Positions 16,976 through 26,400 of a DNA stretch of 64,000 nucleotides are shown in pieces. Made by a program: the position numbers and the translations under genes. The stretch covers positions 248,001 through 312,000 of the forward strand of contig NZ_JFHL01000002.1 in NCBI RefSeq assembly GCF_003664995.1, read 5' to 3'. Numbering within the stretch: the first letter of the stretch is position 1; each line of letters opens with the position of its first letter. The notes beneath the pieces are model-generated. The model did no database searches, was not told the DNA's origin, and worked only from the letters and a program-made list of their open reading frames with translations. The DNA is from Mesotoga sp. BH458_6_3_2_1 (GTDB lineage: Bacteria > Thermotogota > Thermotogae > Petrotogales > Kosmotogaceae).

Positions 16976-19006
16976 CTATCTTACTGTTATCGTGAAGGTA
17001 GTTGTGGCTTCACCGCCTTTGAGATCATTTGCACTCAACATCACTGTGCTTGATCCAAGAGCTTCAGGAATGAAGGAATATATGCTTCCGGTCAACACTC
17101 CGGGTCCGTAGATCAGTTCATACCTGAGATAGTCTCCGTCTGGGTCGTTGCTGAACTGTCTCAGGTCAAGCCTTAGAGTCCTTGAGACTATTGTGGTTTG
17201 ATCGGGTACGCTGAATTCCGGTGGCCTGTTTGTATCCGTAACAAGCAGGTCGAAAGAAGCGTTTGCCGTGCCTCCTCTGCCGTCCGAAGTACTTACGACA
17301 ATTGTGTAGAAACCGTAATCCTCGTAACCCGGTTCAATTATCAGTCTGCTCCCTTCAATTGAACCCATTCCTTGAACTATTTCAAATGAAAGATTGTCGT
17401 TGTCAGGATCGGACGAGTATTCGTCTAGATCGACAACAAGTCTAGAACCTTCTGCTATCGTAAACCCTGGTATGCTTAAGACCGGGAGCCTGTTGCTCTC
17501 CCTGACATCGATTCTCAACGTCGTTCTTGTCGATCCTCCCTTCCCATCGCTCACTGAAATAACCGCTTCGTAATCTCCTGCGCTCCCATAGTCTGTGTCG
17601 AAAGTATAGGTTCTTCCCTGAATTGTCCCCGGACCTGAAACCAGGGAGTAGCTAAGTGGATCATTATCAGGATCAGAAGCGTGATCTGAAAGGTTAATCG
17701 TTAACCTTTCTCCCTCAGAAATCCGTCTCGGAAGAATCGAGATCGTTGGTGGGTTGTTTGTTTGACTCACATTGAGGATTGCCGTTTTGTCGATCGATCC
17801 GCCATTCCCATCTGAGGCTCTTATGGTCGCTGAGTATCTTCCCGGATCGGATGATTGGAAAGTATACTGACCACCGGCAATTCTTCCGGAGCCGCTGACA
17901 AGCTGGTACGAAAGCAAATCTCCGTCAGGATCAGAGAAGTAATTGGCGAGATCGAGCGTCAGTTGTACATCAACTTCAACCGTTGTCTCGGGAATGTTCG
18001 AAGCTACTGGCGGTCTGTTCCTCGTAGAAATGCTTATTTGAAAGCTTTCTTCGAGAGTATTCTTACCGTCTGAAATCTCCAGAACGACGGTCTTGGAGCC
18101 TGAATCATTTTCAGGGCTTGCATATGAGTAAAGTGATCTCTCTACCTCACCAGGACCCGAGGTAATTGCTATCGTGAGCGGATCATTTTCCGGGTCTTTT
18201 ATGAAGCTTCGCAGATCAAGCACAAACAGACTGCCTTGCTCCAAGGTTTGATCGGGGATATTTGCGGTCGGCGAAAGATTCATGGTATCGATTGTAGTAA
18301 GAGATGTGGAAGAATCTGTGGCGTCTGTTGCAGTTGTATCTGCATCGGTTAGCTCGGTTTGTGCAGATTCGGAAGAAAGTTCCGTAGTAGTCATGGCGAA
18401 AGCTTCATTCAATATTGCAAATGTCGAATCAATACTCCCGCCGCGTCCATCCGAAACAGTTATGGTAATCTTCTCCTCGGTTCTTGTACTGAGGTCAGGT
18501 CTGTAGGTATAGTAACTTCCGATTATCTGTCCGTTTCCCATTGTTAGCGAATAGGTCAAGCTATCGAGATCTGGATCATTTGCATACTCATCGAGGTCCA
18601 GGGAGACCGTTTCGTCTTCCGCAATTATCTGGTCAGGTATGGACAATTCAGGAGTCCGATTGACTTCTCTGACAGTTACAACGAACGAAGAATCTGCCAT
18701 CTGTTCCTTCTGATCGGCTACAGATACTGTAACTGCGTGTTTCCCAGACTGCTGAAAACTAGGAGAAAACGTATAGAAATTGTCCTTGACTTCTCCCGGT
18801 CCTTCTAACTTTCTATATACGAGAGAACCAACCTTCTCATCGCTAGAGTATTCATGCAAATCTATTGAAAGAGTGTCACCCTCGTTAACTATCATATCGG
18901 GGATACTTATTACAGGGGGTTTGTTAAGCATATCAGGGAGCAGTCGAATTGCAAAAACGACAACTACCACGACCATCAACAATGCCCAGAAGAACCATTT
19001 TCTCAT
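16976..19006 (-). CDS. Membrane-anchored cadherin-like repeat protein (seven modules)
   Basis: 676 residues. One N-terminal membrane helix (WFFWALLMVVVVVVFAIRLL) without a clear cleavage site, then seven modules of about 85-90 residues. Each begins with N-x-P-P-x-x-x-I-P, carries an xLDLxxYxxDPDxDxLxY segment (cadherin-like calcium-binding DPDGD) and ends with xVSDGxGGS. A Thr/Ser/Asp-rich linker of about 40 residues separates modules 2 and 3. The protein should hang from the inner membrane into the periplasm/toga space; an adhesive or structural role is inferred. Divergent from hydA. Confidence 0.85.
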   Translation of the reverse strand: MRKWFFWALLMVVVVVVFAIRLLPDMLNKPPVISIPDMIVNEGDTLSIDLHEYSSDEKVGSLVYRKLEGPGEVKDNFYTFSPSFQQSGKHAVTVSVADQKEQMADSSFVVTVREVNRTPELSIPDQIIAEDETVSLDLDEYANDPDLDSLTYSLTMGNGQIIGSYYTYRPDLSTRTEEKITITVSDGRGGSIDSTFAILNEAFAMTTTELSSESAQTELTDADTTATDATDSSTSLTTIDTMNLSPTANIPDQTLEQGSLFVLDLRSFIKDPENDPLTIAITSGPGEVERSLYSYASPENDSGSKTVVLEISDGKNTLEESFQISISTRNRPPVASNIPETTVEVDVQLTLDLANYFSDPDGDLLSYQLVSGSGRIAGGQYTFQSSDPGRYSATIRASDGNGGSIDKTAILNVSQTNNPPTISILPRRISEGERLTINLSDHASDPDNDPLSYSLVSGPGTIQGRTYTFDTDYGSAGDYEAVISVSDGKGGSTRTTLRIDVRESNRLPVLSIPGFTIAEGSRLVVDLDEYSSDPDNDNLSFEIVQGMGSIEGSRLIIEPGYEDYGFYTIVVSTSDGRGGTANASFDLLVTDTNRPPEFSVPDQTTIVSRTLRLDLRQFSNDPDGDYLRYELIYGPGVLTGSIYSFIPEALGSSTVMLSANDLKGGEATTTFTITVR

Positions 19007-19044
19007 ACCGCATAACCTCCATAAGGACCATAATAATCAATTCT

Positions 19045-19073
19045 ATTATAGTCTTATTCATGTATCATGCCAA
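19045..19073 (-). promoter_or_regulatory. Promoter of the cadherin-like gene
   Basis: Minus strand TTGGCA (19068-19073), 17-nt spacer, TATAAT (19045-19050): close to the sigma-70 consensus, 39 nt before the start codon. Confidence 0.8.
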
Positions 19074-19224
19074 AATGGTTTGCTCTTTTGTCATGTGTCC
19101 CAAGATCTTCTAAAAAAAGAAATTCGGGGTTTCATTTGTTTTTGAGCTTTGGACTGTGTAGCTATTCCTTCGCTTCTCTGTGGGTAAATTTTAACCTAAT
19201 ATCTGGCATAAGAGATAATCAATA

Positions 19225-19233
19225 TGCTAGAAT
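19225..19233 (+). promoter_or_regulatory. Extended -10 of hydA
   Basis: TGC-TAGAAT in the ~300-nt divergent gap; no strong -35 (TGGCAT at 18 nt spacing is weak). The rest of the gap is A/T-rich with no gene. Confidence 0.5.
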
Positions 19234-19307
19234 CTATTTGATAGAAAAATCACAATCTAATTTCTTCTGGCTAAATGACCGAAGATTTTGAATGGAGGTG
19301 CTGTTAG

Positions 19308-21068
19308 GTGCCCGTGACAATTACAATTAACGGCAAAGACTATTCAGTAAAGGAAAATCAGAGTATTTTAGATGCTTGCCGCGAAGCTGGAATAAGTATT
19401 CCAACTCTCTGTTATCATCCTGCCCTCTCGGTTGTTGGATCTTGCAGAGTCTGCGTCGTTGAGGTTGAGGGAGCTCGTAATCTCTCACCGGCTTGTGCAA
19501 CCCAGGTCGCTGACGGAATGAGAATCAAGACTAATTCCGAAAGAGTGAACAAAGCCGTAAGATTCAACCTGGGTCTTCTGCTTTCAAATCACCCCAATGA
19601 ATGTATGACCTGTGATGCAAATGGTAGATGTGAGTTTCAAGATCTGATATATCAGTATGATGTAAAAGACATGTTCCCAAAAACGCTCAGAAATGTGCCT
19701 TACGATGTTTCGAGCCCTTCTCTTTTTAGAGACATGAATAAGTGCATTGACTGTGGAAGATGCGTAAGAGCTTGTGACGAACTTCAGGGTCTATCGATCT
19801 TATCGCCTGTAAACAGAGGATACCATGTTCTCCCATTGCCTGCTCTAGGAGCCCCAATAGCTGCGACGGATTGTATCAATTGTGGACAGTGCTCGGCCGT
19901 ATGCCCAGTGGGAGCTATTACCGAGAGGATGGAATTCAGGGATGTAGTTTCTGAGCTTAAGAGACACGATAAGGTTCTCATTGCGCAGACCGCCCCTTCT
20001 GTTAGGGTCGCTTTGGCTGAAGAGTTTGGAGAACTTCCCGGCACTGTGAGCACTGGCAAGATGGTTGCTGCTCTTAGAAAGCTAGGATTCGACTATGTGT
20101 TTGACACAAACTTTTCTGCAGATCTAACAATTATGGAAGAAGGATCGGAGCTTCTTGAAAGAGTGAAGGAAGGGGGCAAGTTCCCTATGTTCACTTCTTG
20201 CTGTCCTGGATGGGTCAACATGATGGAGAAACTGTATCCTGAATTCACCGAAAACCTCTCAACTGCAAAGTCTCCTCAGGAGATGTTGAGTGCGCTTGTC
20301 AAGACATTCTTTGCGGAGAAGATCGGAAAGAAACCTGAAGACATTTATCTGGTTTCGATAATGCCTTGCACCGCTAAGAAGGACGAGAAAGGAAGAGAAA
20401 CCCTAGAGGTTAGAGGTGCCCAGTCTACCGATGCTGTTCTGGTCACTAGAGAACTTGGAAAGCTGATCAAGATGAACAAGATACCATTCGAGTCACTTGA
20501 AGAGGAAGAGTATGACAATCCACTCGGAATCTCTACCGGTGCTGCGGTAATCTTTGGTGCCACAGGCGGTGTTATGGAAGCCGCTTTGAGGACTGCATAC
20601 GAGCTTCATACGGGAGAAGAGCTCCCAAAACTTGATTTCGATTTCGCTCGCGGATTTGACGGTGTGAAGGAAGCCGAAATCGACATGAAGGGCACCAAAG
20701 TCAAAGTGGCCGTAGTTCACGGGGGAAGCAACGTAGTTAAGTTGATGGACAAAATACGTTCAGGAGAGGCATTCTACCATTTTGTCGAAGTAATGGCCTG
20801 CCCTGGAGGTTGTATCGGTGGTGGGGGTCAGCCAAAATCAAGCGAGCCCGGCTACCTACAAAAGAGAATGGAAGCAATCTATAGCATTGATAAATCTTCC
20901 AAGATCAGAAAGTCTCATGAAAATCCAGCTATTCTCAAGCTTTATGAAGAATACCTGGGAAAGCCTCTTGGACATCTATCTCATGAGCTTCTCCACACTC
21001 ACTATAGAGACAACAGCAAGAGTGTGATTCAAAGAAAGAAGGAGCTTGAAGAGATAGCAAAAGGTTGA
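19308..21068 (+). CDS. hydA: [FeFe] hydrogenase catalytic subunit, HydA/HndD type
   Basis: 586 residues from GTG 19308 (GGAGGTG 8 nt upstream). Modules in order: N-terminal [2Fe-2S] plant-ferredoxin domain (CYHPALSVVGSCRVC); His/Cys-ligated [4Fe-4S] site (HPNECMTCDANGRC); two [4Fe-4S] clusters (CIDCGRCVRAC, CINCGQCSAVCPVGAI); H-cluster motifs TSCCPGW (about residue 295), MPCTAKK (about 350) and MACPGGCIGGGGQ (about 495); short C-terminal small-subunit region. It reduces protons or oxidises H2, taking electrons from ferredoxin and/or NADH partner subunits. It is shorter than the 645-residue Thermotoga HydA, and its usual partners lie 23 kb away (44-49 kb). Own terminator follows. Confidence 0.95.
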   Translation: MPVTITINGKDYSVKENQSILDACREAGISIPTLCYHPALSVVGSCRVCVVEVEGARNLSPACATQVADGMRIKTNSERVNKAVRFNLGLLLSNHPNECMTCDANGRCEFQDLIYQYDVKDMFPKTLRNVPYDVSSPSLFRDMNKCIDCGRCVRACDELQGLSILSPVNRGYHVLPLPALGAPIAATDCINCGQCSAVCPVGAITERMEFRDVVSELKRHDKVLIAQTAPSVRVALAEEFGELPGTVSTGKMVAALRKLGFDYVFDTNFSADLTIMEEGSELLERVKEGGKFPMFTSCCPGWVNMMEKLYPEFTENLSTAKSPQEMLSALVKTFFAEKIGKKPEDIYLVSIMPCTAKKDEKGRETLEVRGAQSTDAVLVTRELGKLIKMNKIPFESLEEEEYDNPLGISTGAAVIFGATGGVMEAALRTAYELHTGEELPKLDFDFARGFDGVKEAEIDMKGTKVKVAVVHGGSNVVKLMDKIRSGEAFYHFVEVMACPGGCIGGGGQPKSSEPGYLQKRMEAIYSIDKSSKIRKSHENPAILKLYEEYLGKPLGHLSHELLHTHYRDNSKSVIQRKKELEEIAKG

Positions 21069-21095
21069 TTCTGCGATTGAAATTAATAGAATACT

Positions 21096-21122
21096 GAGGG
21101 GCTTGCAGCCCCTCTTCTTCTT
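21096..21122 (+). terminator. Terminator of hydA
   Basis: GAGGGGCT (21096-21103) pairs perfectly with AGCCCCTC (21107-21114) around TGC, followed by TTCTTCTT. The opposing sugar-transferase gene ends at 21121, so the tail touches its stop codon. Confidence 0.85.
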
Positions 21123-22032
21123 AACCTTCCCTTTTGAGCAACGTAATGAAGACGGCAAATGGTGTTTTGAAAAGGCACTTCAGATCCAAAATTAATGATC
21201 TGTGTTTTACGTAATATAGATCAAAAGCGGTTTTTATTCTGTACTCTTCTAGAGTAGTAGTGTACTTGTAATTGATTTGGGCCCAGCCTGTGAGCCCCGG
21301 TTTTACGAGAAGCCTCAGCGAGTAATTCTCAATATTCTCCATTCCAAGCTTGTGAAAGGAAGGTAACTCCGGCCTTGGACCGACCAGACTCATGTCTCCC
21401 CTAATAATGTTTATTATCTGTGGAAGCTCATCGAGCCTCAGGGGTCTCAGAAATCTACCCAACTTGGTGATTTGCTCCTTACCATCTTCTGTCTTGAAGG
21501 TTCTGAATTTGTACATTCCAAATTTGTCACAGTTCTTTCCGATTCTCGTTTGACAGATGAAGATAGGTCTACCCCCAGTAAAAAGTGAGATGAACGCAAC
21601 TATTCCAATAACTGGACCTAAGATAAGAAGCATAAGAGTGGCAAAAACCACATCCAGAATTCTCTTTAGCCTGTCATATGCTTTGGTGGTTTGTATTGGT
21701 TCTTTCGTGACAAGCATGAACATGTCTATCACAAAGGTCGTTCTCACCAATCTGTAAAGGAAGAAATACCTGAAAAGCGTTACCACGATCGCCGGCAGGG
21801 CAACAAACGGACAAATGAAGATTGTGATGAGAGCCACCAAACAAGCAATAAAGGCGGATCCAAGGGCCGACGCCTTCTGTTTCTCTGGATCGGATAAAGT
21901 AATTCCCTCGTAACCGCGCATAGAAAAGCTAATTAGAACACTCACGCCCAAAGCTGCGAAAAACGCATAAAAACCGTTCAATAAGAGCGGCAAAGCTAAG
22001 GCAAAATCCAGCAAATACCAAAGGCTGCTCAT
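21121..22032 (-). CDS. Undecaprenyl-phosphate sugar-1-phosphate transferase (bacterial sugar transferase)
   Basis: 303 residues. N-terminal half: four hydrophobic segments (LLDFALALPLLLNGFYAFF and following). C-terminal half: the PF02397-type catalytic domain with KRILDVVFATLMLLILGPVI, RPIFICQTRIGKN, KFGMYKFRTFK, LGRFLRPLRLDELPQIINI, MSLVGPRPE and KPGLTGWAQ. Such enzymes start O-antigen or exopolysaccharide synthesis by loading a sugar phosphate onto the lipid carrier. It lacks the Rossmann-like middle domain of the ~460-residue WbaP class. No other polysaccharide genes are adjacent. Confidence 0.9.
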   Translation of the reverse strand: MSSLWYLLDFALALPLLLNGFYAFFAALGVSVLISFSMRGYEGITLSDPEKQKASALGSAFIACLVALITIFICPFVALPAIVVTLFRYFFLYRLVRTTFVIDMFMLVTKEPIQTTKAYDRLKRILDVVFATLMLLILGPVIGIVAFISLFTGGRPIFICQTRIGKNCDKFGMYKFRTFKTEDGKEQITKLGRFLRPLRLDELPQIINIIRGDMSLVGPRPELPSFHKLGMENIENYSLRLLVKPGLTGWAQINYKYTTTLEEYRIKTAFDLYYVKHRSLILDLKCLFKTPFAVFITLLKREG

Positions 22033-22136
22033 CGTTATATTCTCTCATCTTTGCCATGATATTTGAACATACAATTTCACAGAATATTGAATTTTGATTG
22101 CGGATTTGAGGTATTATGGAACTTAGGAGGACCACA

Positions 22137-23426
22137 GTGAAAAAACTATACCTTAGTGATCTTCATATTGGTGATGGGACCTTGAAAGATGATTTCAAGT
22201 TTGATTCCGATCTTGTGGAACTGATATCGAGTTCGAAGGAGAAGGAATTCAGCGAAATCGTAATTGTTGGGGATGGTCTTGAGCTTCTGACTTCAGAATT
22301 TGTCAAAAGCAGAGGGCTGTTGCCTTTTGAAGAGCTTCTTAAAGAGGTTGACGAGTCTATTCTTGAAGTAATTGAAAGGAAGCATGAGGAAGTCTTTAAA
22401 GCGTTTAGAGACTTCAGTGAGAGGGGTCGATTAGTTTACGTAGTGGGAAACCACGATTCACTTTTACTTTTCAGCAGTAAGCTCAGAATTAGGCTCAAGG
22501 AAATGCTTGGAGATACTGGAAAAGTTGAAATTGTGCCCTACTATCTTGACAGAGAGTTTAAGACCATAGCTTTACATGGCAATCAATATGATATTGTGAA
22601 TAGATTCTTCAGGGACAGGAGAACTGGGGAACTCTTGCAGCCGTTCGGGGATTTTATGGCCCGTTTCATGATGAAGAACTTCGATAGTTATCTTCTGAGA
22701 ACAGAGCTTCCAGAGCAAGCCGTAAGAGATTATCAGAATATTCACCCGACTCTTGATGTTTTCGAATGGTTCGATTACATAAGGAGGGTCTACGATGTCG
22801 ATTCAGATCTTCAGGAAGAATGGTCGAGACAGTTCCTTCTTCTCTTGAAGAGTAATGAGGCTGAGCGATGGATAGACGCAAATTGGCCGGTGCTAAAGGT
22901 AATTGAAGGACTCTTCGTCAACAAACACGGAGGAATGAAACTTGGGGGTCTGATGGTACGGTTGGTTATGGCCTTCAGGAAGTTCAAGAAAACGGATAAT
23001 CTTTACAGGCAGGGAAGAAGATTGCTTGGAGCGGAAGGAAAGAAAGGCTTCCACAAAGCCATGAACAACGATTATTTTCTTATGTATGGTGATGGAGCTC
23101 CTCCTATCGTTCCAGGTGAACTGAAGGGAGTCATCATGGGTCATAATCACCGCCACGTATTAAGGATGATTTCTAGCAACGGAGAAGAGAAATTCTATGC
23201 CAACACCGGCACATGGAAACCCGTTGTAGAAATTATCGACGATGATCCCAGAAATGGTTTTGCACGGAGAATCGAACTGGGATACATTACCATAGAAATG
23301 ATTTCGAACGAATTTCTCGTTCAATCTAAGCATATAAAGAAGCTCAGTGGGCTACGGCTTTCCGAAGATACGATAGAGATGAATTCAGAGGGATCCGTAT
23401 CGCACGAAATTGGACTACGAGTCTGA
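22137..23426 (+). CDS. Calcineurin-like metallophosphoesterase
   Basis: 429 residues from GTG 22137 (AGGAGG 8 nt upstream); ATG 22116 would put that site inside the gene. Metal-binding motifs in order: YLSDLHIGDG, VIVGDGLELL, YVVGNHDS, IALHGNQYD and MGHNHRHV, i.e. the D-x-H, GD-x-x-(E), GNHD and GHNH set of the superfamily. The region of about 200 residues between GNHD and GHNH is large and helical. Substrate unknown (UDP-diacylglucosamine pyrophosphatase-like enzymes share the fold). The giant FnIII-like gene follows 13 nt downstream, so the two may act together. Confidence 0.82.
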   Translation: MKKLYLSDLHIGDGTLKDDFKFDSDLVELISSSKEKEFSEIVIVGDGLELLTSEFVKSRGLLPFEELLKEVDESILEVIERKHEEVFKAFRDFSERGRLVYVVGNHDSLLLFSSKLRIRLKEMLGDTGKVEIVPYYLDREFKTIALHGNQYDIVNRFFRDRRTGELLQPFGDFMARFMMKNFDSYLLRTELPEQAVRDYQNIHPTLDVFEWFDYIRRVYDVDSDLQEEWSRQFLLLLKSNEAERWIDANWPVLKVIEGLFVNKHGGMKLGGLMVRLVMAFRKFKKTDNLYRQGRRLLGAEGKKGFHKAMNNDYFLMYGDGAPPIVPGELKGVIMGHNHRHVLRMISSNGEEKFYANTGTWKPVVEIIDDDPRNGFARRIELGYITIEMISNEFLVQSKHIKKLSGLRLSEDTIEMNSEGSVSHEIGLRV

Positions 23427-23439
23427 GGAGGTATCCACT

Positions 23440-26400
23440 TTGCACTATTACAAAGGTTCTACAATAGTGCCGATAATCATAACCCTGCTGCTTGTGATAG
23501 TTGCGGCAGTTGTAGCAGCTTTTTTCCTCTGGCCCGTTCCGGAACCAAAGATACTGATTTCAAATGTATCACCCGTTCCCAAGAATGCGGAGAGAATTCA
23601 GTATACTGAGAAGGTTATACTCAGGTGGGAAGCGGTATATGAACGTCCCCGGCACGGTCTTCTGGCCGAGGTTTTCGCCGGAAAGGACAAAAGCACCCTC
23701 AAGAGACTGGCTCTCGATCTTCAGGGAGAGCTAACGTCTTCGACAGAGGGCATATTCTCTTTCTCTCACGAGTTTGAAGTGGATCCTCACTCTCAGTATT
23801 GGTGGAAGGTAAGGCTCTACACAGAGGGTGGAAAATCGGCAGAAAGTGAGATCTGGACTTTCGTCTTGATGAATACATATCCCCAACGACCTGAACTCCT
23901 TCCTCCGGGTAGTGATCTCGGGAACGTACCGCTAAAAGATCTGATTCTCAACTGGAATTCATCTGATCCCGATGGAGACAAGCTGGTTTATGACGTCTTT
24001 TTCGGGAGAGAACCCAGACTTGACGAGAAAGACATATTGATTATGGGAGCTGAGAAATCGACAGTAGACGTCTCTTCTCTCAAGAGACTGGATTACTCAA
24101 CGAAATACTACTGGAAGGTAGTTGCCAGAGATCCATTTGGAGGTGAATCCGTTTCTTATACGGAAAGCTTCACTACTCAAATGAGGGCAGACCTGCCGGC
24201 TGTTACTCCAGACAACCCGAGAAGCGGTGCCAGTGATTTCGATGTGAGCATAGGGAGTCTCTCCTGGAAGACTTCTCTTCCCTTGGAATACTATCTTGAT
24301 GAGCTGTACTTTGACGTCTATCTGGCGGAAGGTCAATCGAGACACTCAATGATAGGGACTACCAACTCTACTGAAATCCCAGTTCCTTCTCTCAAAGGTC
24401 ATACCACATACAGCTGGTTCATCGTGGTAAGGGATTCAGCTGGCAAGGAAAAGAAGAGTGAAGAGTGGATCTTCAGGACTTCGAACAGAGCACCCATAAT
24501 TGAGATGGAATATCCCTCTGTTCCTCCCGGCCAGGCCTCGGTCCCAGTTACCTGGAGTGTAAACGATCCTGACGGAGACATCGTTACAAGTGAGGTCTTT
24601 TTCGGACAGGAAGGGGAAGAGCCAATGAGAATCGCTTCGGGAAGAATGACATCGGTTTTCCTTTCGGCTCTCGATGAAGGAACACGTTACAGGCTTCTCA
24701 TTAGTGCCAGTGATACCAATGAGGGTAGAACGGAGAGAGAGATCATAATTTCACCTGGGAATGAACCACCTTCTGTCTCTGCTGAACACCCGGTTTCTCT
24801 GGAACAAGTTGAACCGTCGCTTGTTGCTTTCAAATGGTCTGGAGAGGACCCGGATGGTGATTCCATCCAATATGAGCTTCACCTGCAATCAAGAGACGAT
24901 TCAAGAATCATCGAATCTATAGATTCTCAAGAATATTTTGCAAGAGAACTGAAGGCGAATGAAGATTATCGCTGGTTTGTTCTTGCGATTGATTCGAAAG
25001 GTGGTTTCTCCAGAAGTGAAGATGCAACTTTTAGCACAGGAGATAAGTCTCTTGCGTTGACACTTCCAATAGCACCCAAACCTGGAGTGGAGGAAGTCGC
25101 TATTTCAAATGCTGTCTTCAGTTGGGAAATCGATGGAAATAGCGAAGGACTATCATACAGATTTACGCTTGCGACTGACGATCAGATGAACAACATAGTG
25201 TTTGAACAGGTACTAACTCAAACAAATCTGGAGTTGACTCAGGATCTGCTCGGTAACAAGGAGTATTTCTGGAGAGTAGATGTTATAAGAGAAGATTCGG
25301 AGATGCAGGGAGAAATCTGGTCCTTCAGAAGCGAAAATCTTCCACCGAAAGTACCTGAGCTACAATTCCCGGTTGATGGAGCTTCAGAAGTATCAACAAG
25401 AAATCTGACACTTAGATGGGAATCCAGTGATTCTGACGGGGATATAGTTTCAGCAAAGGTTTATTTGAGAGAGCCGGACGGTATCGAGAGAGAATACATT
25501 GCCTCGGGTAACTCATACACAGTAGAGAATCTGGAACCCGGGCGCCGTTATGAGTGGGCGATAGAGGTTACAGACGACGGAGGAAAGAGTACCTTGAGCT
25601 CATATTATTCGTTTATTACAGGAAATCAGAAACCGGTCATTAAGCTGAGTCAGCCTTCTAGGATGTTCCTTGAAGGCGTGATAACACCGCTGGTGATCGA
25701 ATGGAAGTTGGACGATCCCGAAGGCGAGGATCTCGATGTGGAAGTCTTTATGAATACTTCCGAAGAATCGCTAGGCTCGCCTGTGGCACGAGGTAGAAAC
25801 CTGCAGAGATATGTAATAGAGGATCTCGTTTCTGGCAAGGATTATCTCCTGACAGTTGCTGCAGAAGACCCTGGAGGAGAAAGAAATACGCTTGAAATCC
25901 CCATAAAGACAAGAGTCTCGGGGCTCATTTACGAATATCCGATCGAAGGATTCTACGAAGAAGATAGGGATTTCTCTTGGTCATACTTACAGGAAAACTC
26001 CGGATACGTTTTCAGACTTTACGATTCAGACTTCAGTCCACTGGTTAGGAAAGCCATTCAGAACAACACTTACAAACCCGAGTTGACTCTCGAGGATGGC
26101 AAGCAGTATTATTGGGCTGTCTCAGTCCTGAGGGACAATGATGAATATGCGGGCGAGGTTGTTGCTTTCATATCTGGACGCCCTTACATCGTGGAACTTG
26201 ACAGTCCGGAGAATGATGCAATAGTGCCTGCTTCAGGCACAGTACTTAGATGGAGTTTGGAAGGTGATATTGGTACTATTAGACAGAAAGAACTGTACTT
26301 TGGAGAGCCCGGCAGTCTTTCGCGGCATACTCCTGTGGGCGACAGCTTCGAGACAGGAAGACTACTTTCAGGAAGAAAATACGAATGGTATGTTCAGTTA

